From contig CM073522.1 in the NCBI GenBank assembly GCA_037074615.1, positions 31,742,962 to 31,806,961 of the forward strand: 64,000 bases of DNA. The letters are read 5' to 3'. Position numbers and translations under genes: made by a program. The number at the start of each line of letters is the position of its first letter. Positions within the stretch are counted from its first letter, which is position 1. Below the pieces are notes generated by a model that worked only from the letters and a program-made list of their open reading frames with translations, ran no database searches and had not been told where the DNA came from. Shown here piece by piece: positions 60,352 to 64,000 of this stretch. The stretch is from Leucaena leucocephala. Lineage: Eukaryota; Streptophyta; Magnoliopsida; Fabales; Fabaceae.

Positions 60352-61045
60352 CTTGATTTCTTATCAAGATCATCAATAAATTAATAGCACTATTCTTAAA
60401 ATAAAATTTTGAATTTGAATTTTTTTTATTAAGAAAAAAAATCATGCTGGAAGGATTATTTTTTCTAGATACATGAATTAAAATTTTGTTTGTATAAAAA
60501 TTTTTAAAAAAATATTAAGCTCACTCATTATCTAAAAATAAAATAATTTTTTTTAAATAATACTTATACTAGATATGATGAATTGTTTTTTAAATATAAA
60601 TTTAAATATTTAAAAATTAAAATATTTATTTAAATATTATGATTGAAATTATAATAAATTTATAGAATTAAGTTAGATATTAATTAACGATGGAAGAAGC
60701 AATGTGGGCTATGTGGACCTAAGCCTAAGAATTGACAAACATGTGGGCCATTGGAAAGTGGATTGGTCTTTTGAGTAGGCAAAATATGAATAATATTTTT
60801 TATATTTTATATTTGTGTCGGTAAATAATGAGTCAAAATGTGATGAAGAATTGGCTAAATGGAGGGTGTCAAAATAGAAAAGGAAGGAAAAGACCATGCG
60901 AGCTTGGGGACCTATAGGGTATTAGATGATGCCCTCTCTCCATCCCATTAAAATAATTAAATATCTTGCCAGCTTTGATGCTCCTTTCATTTCTAACAAG
61001 TCCTGTTTTTATTTAGCCTCCTCCTCTCTCTACTCCCTCAAATCC

Positions 61046-61367
61046 TAATGACTTGTTTGGTTCATAGAGTAAGTGGGAATGTAATGAAATGTAACGATGA
61101 TTGTAGTGTCAAAGAATTATGAAATGAAATTTATATTTTATTTTAGAAAAAATAAAAATAAGTGTGAAATAATTTTTAACTCTATTAAAGCGAAGAAAGA
61201 AGGGTATAGATGTCTAGATATTGATTCATCAAGGGTATAATTGTCTATATATTAATTCTTGTAAGCTGAAATATGATTACATAGCCAAAGCCATGTAATG
61301 GGAATTACCTTATTTGTGGTAATCAGGATTACATTAGATTATGTTACAATGCCAACCAAACATCTAA
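61046..61367. mobile_element. Tourist-like (PIF/Harbinger) MITE
   Basis: The body (61049-61364, 316 bp) has ends TGACTTGTTTGGTT and, reversed, GATGTTTGGTT. It is flanked by TAA on both sides (61046-61048 and 61365-61367). TGTTTGGTT-type ends and a TAA duplication are typical of Tourist MITEs. The terminal repeats are imperfect. Confidence 0.6.
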
Positions 61368-62054
61368 GTGAACAAAATGTATCACAATTATAGATAATCC
61401 CGATATATGAAATTGAATCAAACATGTTATAAATATAAGAATTAGTTAAAGAGTTTATCTTGATCTTAAATTTATTATCTCAATCTACTCTGTCTCTCAA
61501 ATTTATAATTTTTTAAAATTATATTTATTGATTGAACATAAATTCTCTTTACAATAATAACAAACCTTATACCATTATGTGACGTTGGTAATTTCTAAAC
61601 TAATTTATTTAATATCTATAAACTAATTATTAAGTTCTTATATTTAAAACTAGAGATAATATTATTCTAATGCTATTTTTATTTATATCTAAACAAGAAA
61701 AAATATGAATTACGTCTCAGAACTTTATGTAGACTAAAGTATGCTTTGTGGCTAAAACATGTTCATATAAGTGTTTATATACACCAAATTAGCAAGGTTC
61801 TTACATCAATAACAAAATTCAAACCTATAGTCACACTCCTATTAAGTGTGTGTTTAGCAATCAATTGGTTATGTTAAAAATGTGGTTTAAAATAAAGTAA
61901 TGTGAAAGTAATTATGCCTTATAATTCCGAAAATGATTTTTTTTTTAGTTTGTTACGAAACAAGCACCAACTAAATTCACATTTATTAACTTCATGTTAT
62001 TGCTGTGTTGATTAGGGTTGAAAAAGCTTCTTGCTCTATTTAATTACACTTTAT

Positions 62055-62255
62055 TTTGATAAAGATCGATAAAAACATGGAAAAATTTAAAAAAATATAT
62101 CACTTAAATTTTAAAATTCTAAATTAATTTTATTTCTTATATTTTAATAGCTATTGACTAAGTTTGATAAACAAATAACAACATATTTTTATAATAATTT
62201 TTTATTTAAAATTTTAAAATTTAAGTAGTGTTTTTGTAAAAAAATTTCTAGAAAC
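62055..62255. mobile_element. Possible small foldback element
   Basis: CACTTAAATTTTAAAATTCT near 62101 and its near reverse complement near 62205-62228 face each other across about 85 bp, with weaker pairing further out. The A/T-rich composition makes chance pairing possible. Confidence 0.35.
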
Positions 62256-62659
62256 AAAATAATAGATTTTCCTCGCAAGGAACCCATGTATGCTTCTTGA
62301 CTCTCGCTCCTGCCTTTTACTTTATTAAGTTAGGGTGATGTACCAATTATGCTTCTTTTGTTGTGTAGTATTTCTATTTTTATACATTAGGAGATTTCTT
62401 TTGTCATGAATTTCTAATCATCGTACTTGCAGATACTTGTATAATCAATTAGTGGGACCATCTACTGAAACATAGAAAATGTTTTAGCACTGGCTTTTTG
62501 TTAGTTAACATCACCCACTTCATAATTGATTGAGCACATTGAACTGTTATTTTATTTCAAATTACATGTGCTAAATTAATTTCAAACAAAATTTACTAAT
62601 AAATTATTAGTTGGGATGATAAATAGTCTCACCCTAATAAAGAAAAAAAATACAAATTT

Positions 62660-62855
62660 GACCGATAAAAATTAACACAGATACTAAAGAATATATCCGT
62701 ATCTCACATAGACGTGAGTTCGATTTTTACTGCCGTTGTGTTAGTAAGTGATCTCGTAAATTTTTTATAATCACTCTTACTTTAGGATTGTACCCTAACA
62801 TTAATCAGGAACCGATACCAAAATTATCTAATTTTTTTTTGTATAAAAAAAAACA
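62660..62855 (+). mobile_element. SINE-like element, family A
   Basis: This resembles the copy at 57346. It has GTATCTCACATAGACGTGAG, a B-box-like GTGAGTTCGATTT, GTGATCTCGTAAA, TACCCTAAC, and a T-rich 3' end (ATCTAATTTTTTTTT). A-rich direct repeats may flank it but are too simple to be sure. Confidence 0.55.
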
Positions 62856-64000
62856 CAACTTCGAATCCCATGACTACCTATAAGCTTCGCACATAAAAGT
62901 AGCACCAAGGTCAGATCTATTTTGTTTTTCTATTGTTTTTTATTTTAGTAGTATACTGAAAATAAATTATAGACTTCTTTCACCGCGGTTTAATTCATAC
63001 ACAAACAGAGAATCAAACTCTCAATTTCTTCAATAATGGAAGATATGTAATTCGAACTTCATCCACACAAGGACAGAACAATTTTAACAAAAGGATCGTA
63101 CAATATAAATTGTCTTTTTTATTTATCCGTCACTCTTAAAAAGTTTCCAAAGTTCACATAATAATAAAGGAACAACAGAGTCTTGTTCTAACAAGTTCAC
63201 ATTGCTTTAAATGAGGGAGGGAGGCAATCCAGCACACGGTATTATGTAGGAGTATTTGAAGCTTTGGGAGGGAAGCCCTTAAAAAACGCAGGGCGAGACA
63301 GGTCAGTTTTAGATTGTTCAATGCAGCGTGTGCATTAAGTGAGAGACTGCAAAAATAAATAAATAGAAATAAAATAAAAAAAAAGTCATGTAACGTGTTG
63401 ACCTTGAGAACATAGTATAATAAAGGACAAAGCAATTACTCCTATTCAAGGGGCTTAAGTCAAAATTCAAAATTGACTTGCAAAGTATCTTCTGGGAGGA
63501 TCCATTTCTTTTCCCTTCCCTTCCGTCATTGAGACTCTCCTAAATCTGCGAGCCGCATCATTTGCTCTCATCTCATAATTTCCCCTTCACTAAAAGTAGT
63601 TGGCGGCATTCAATTTCGTCACCATTACCCTCCATTTTCGTCAACTTCATACTTTCTCCTATCAAAATTAGTATACATTTATTGTATGCTCCTATAACAA
63701 GATATATTAAAAAAATAAACGGACCCGAAGAAAATATACCATCAACTTCATACACATTTACAGAATAATAATTTTAAACTTACTGTAATAACCTGTTTCA
63801 CCCTCTTCAAAACAAATTAACTGATGTTTGACTATGATCTTCAACTACCTTAATAATTTTAGACGAGACAGGCTCACTGTGATTTCTCCCTAAATCTTGC
63901 GTGTTTTAAAACGAGACCCCAGAATAGAAGTTAGTCCTGTTGGCAAATATCCCACAAAGATCTCTCAAAAAAAATCTGTGCTTGAATCCCACTTTTGATT

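Larger units (their letters stand above)
60352..64000. other. Gene-free AT-rich end of the window
   Basis: I find a Tourist-like element (61049-61364), a possible foldback element (about 62055-62255) and a SINE-like copy (about 62660-62855). The GC-richer part at 63170-63560 could be the edge of a gene or UTR beyond the window, but no frame or motif supports a call. Confidence 0.5.

Noticed and set aside
63154..63435. 93-codon minus-strand open frame near the right end
   Set aside because: It has low-complexity leucine-rich sequence, no motif and no convincing splice sites.

Overview
This is a window of plant nuclear DNA, from a flowering plant and probably a eudicot. The reasons are split genes with GT-AG introns, AT-rich spacers, and plant-specific families: a DEMETER/ROS1 DNA glycosylase, a CSLA glycosyltransferase and a CTR1/EDR1-type Raf-like kinase. 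Nested plant transposons fill much of the rest. I cannot name the species. No bacterial, viral or CRISPR-like system is present. Exon borders were built by eye from splice sites, reading frame and family similarity. For the four multi-exon genes the joined exons give lengths divisible by three.

Layout. (1) 622-7552 (+): a seven-exon DEAD-box-helicase-like gene whose ATPase motifs are degenerate, with a 1.6-kb RTE-type LINE inserted antisense in intron 3. (2) About 10580-16077 (+): a dead CSLA (glucomannan 4-beta-mannosyltransferase-like) gene with stops, frameshifts, a deletion and a hAT element inside coding sequence. (3) 16996-18423 (-): an apparently intronless SAM-dependent methyltransferase-like gene of 475 aa. 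(4) 21396-24074: four copies of a 455-bp unit ending in a PIF/Harbinger-like element, with a SINE in the last copy. (5) 24723-26791 (-): an OTU-type cysteine protease (deubiquitinase) in five exons, 306 aa. (6) 26792-32250: AT-rich, repeat-laden spacer. (7) 33648-44000 (+): a DEMETER-like 5-methylcytosine DNA glycosylase in 19 exons, about 1815 aa. (8) 44001-47872: spacer with a foldback element, a 133-bp tandem duplication and a hAT element. (9) 47873-56753 (+): a Raf-like MAPKKK in 16 exons, 678 aa. (10) 59720-60163 (-): a small, probably plastid-targeted membrane protein. (11) 60280-60351 (-): a decayed tRNA-Arg(UCG)-like sequence, followed by gene-free DNA to the end.

The genes look like ordinary single-copy neighbours, not a functional cluster. 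Active DNA demethylation (the glycosylase) and chromatin-silenced repeats share the window, but nothing in the sequence shows a link.

The most unusual points are: a hAT-related non-autonomous family, present three times, with repeated GC-rich hairpin modules and two exact 8-bp target duplications; tandem amplification of a transposon-host junction; a GC-AG intron of 102 bp in the glycosylase gene that is open in frame; and a helicase-like gene kept open without its catalytic motifs.
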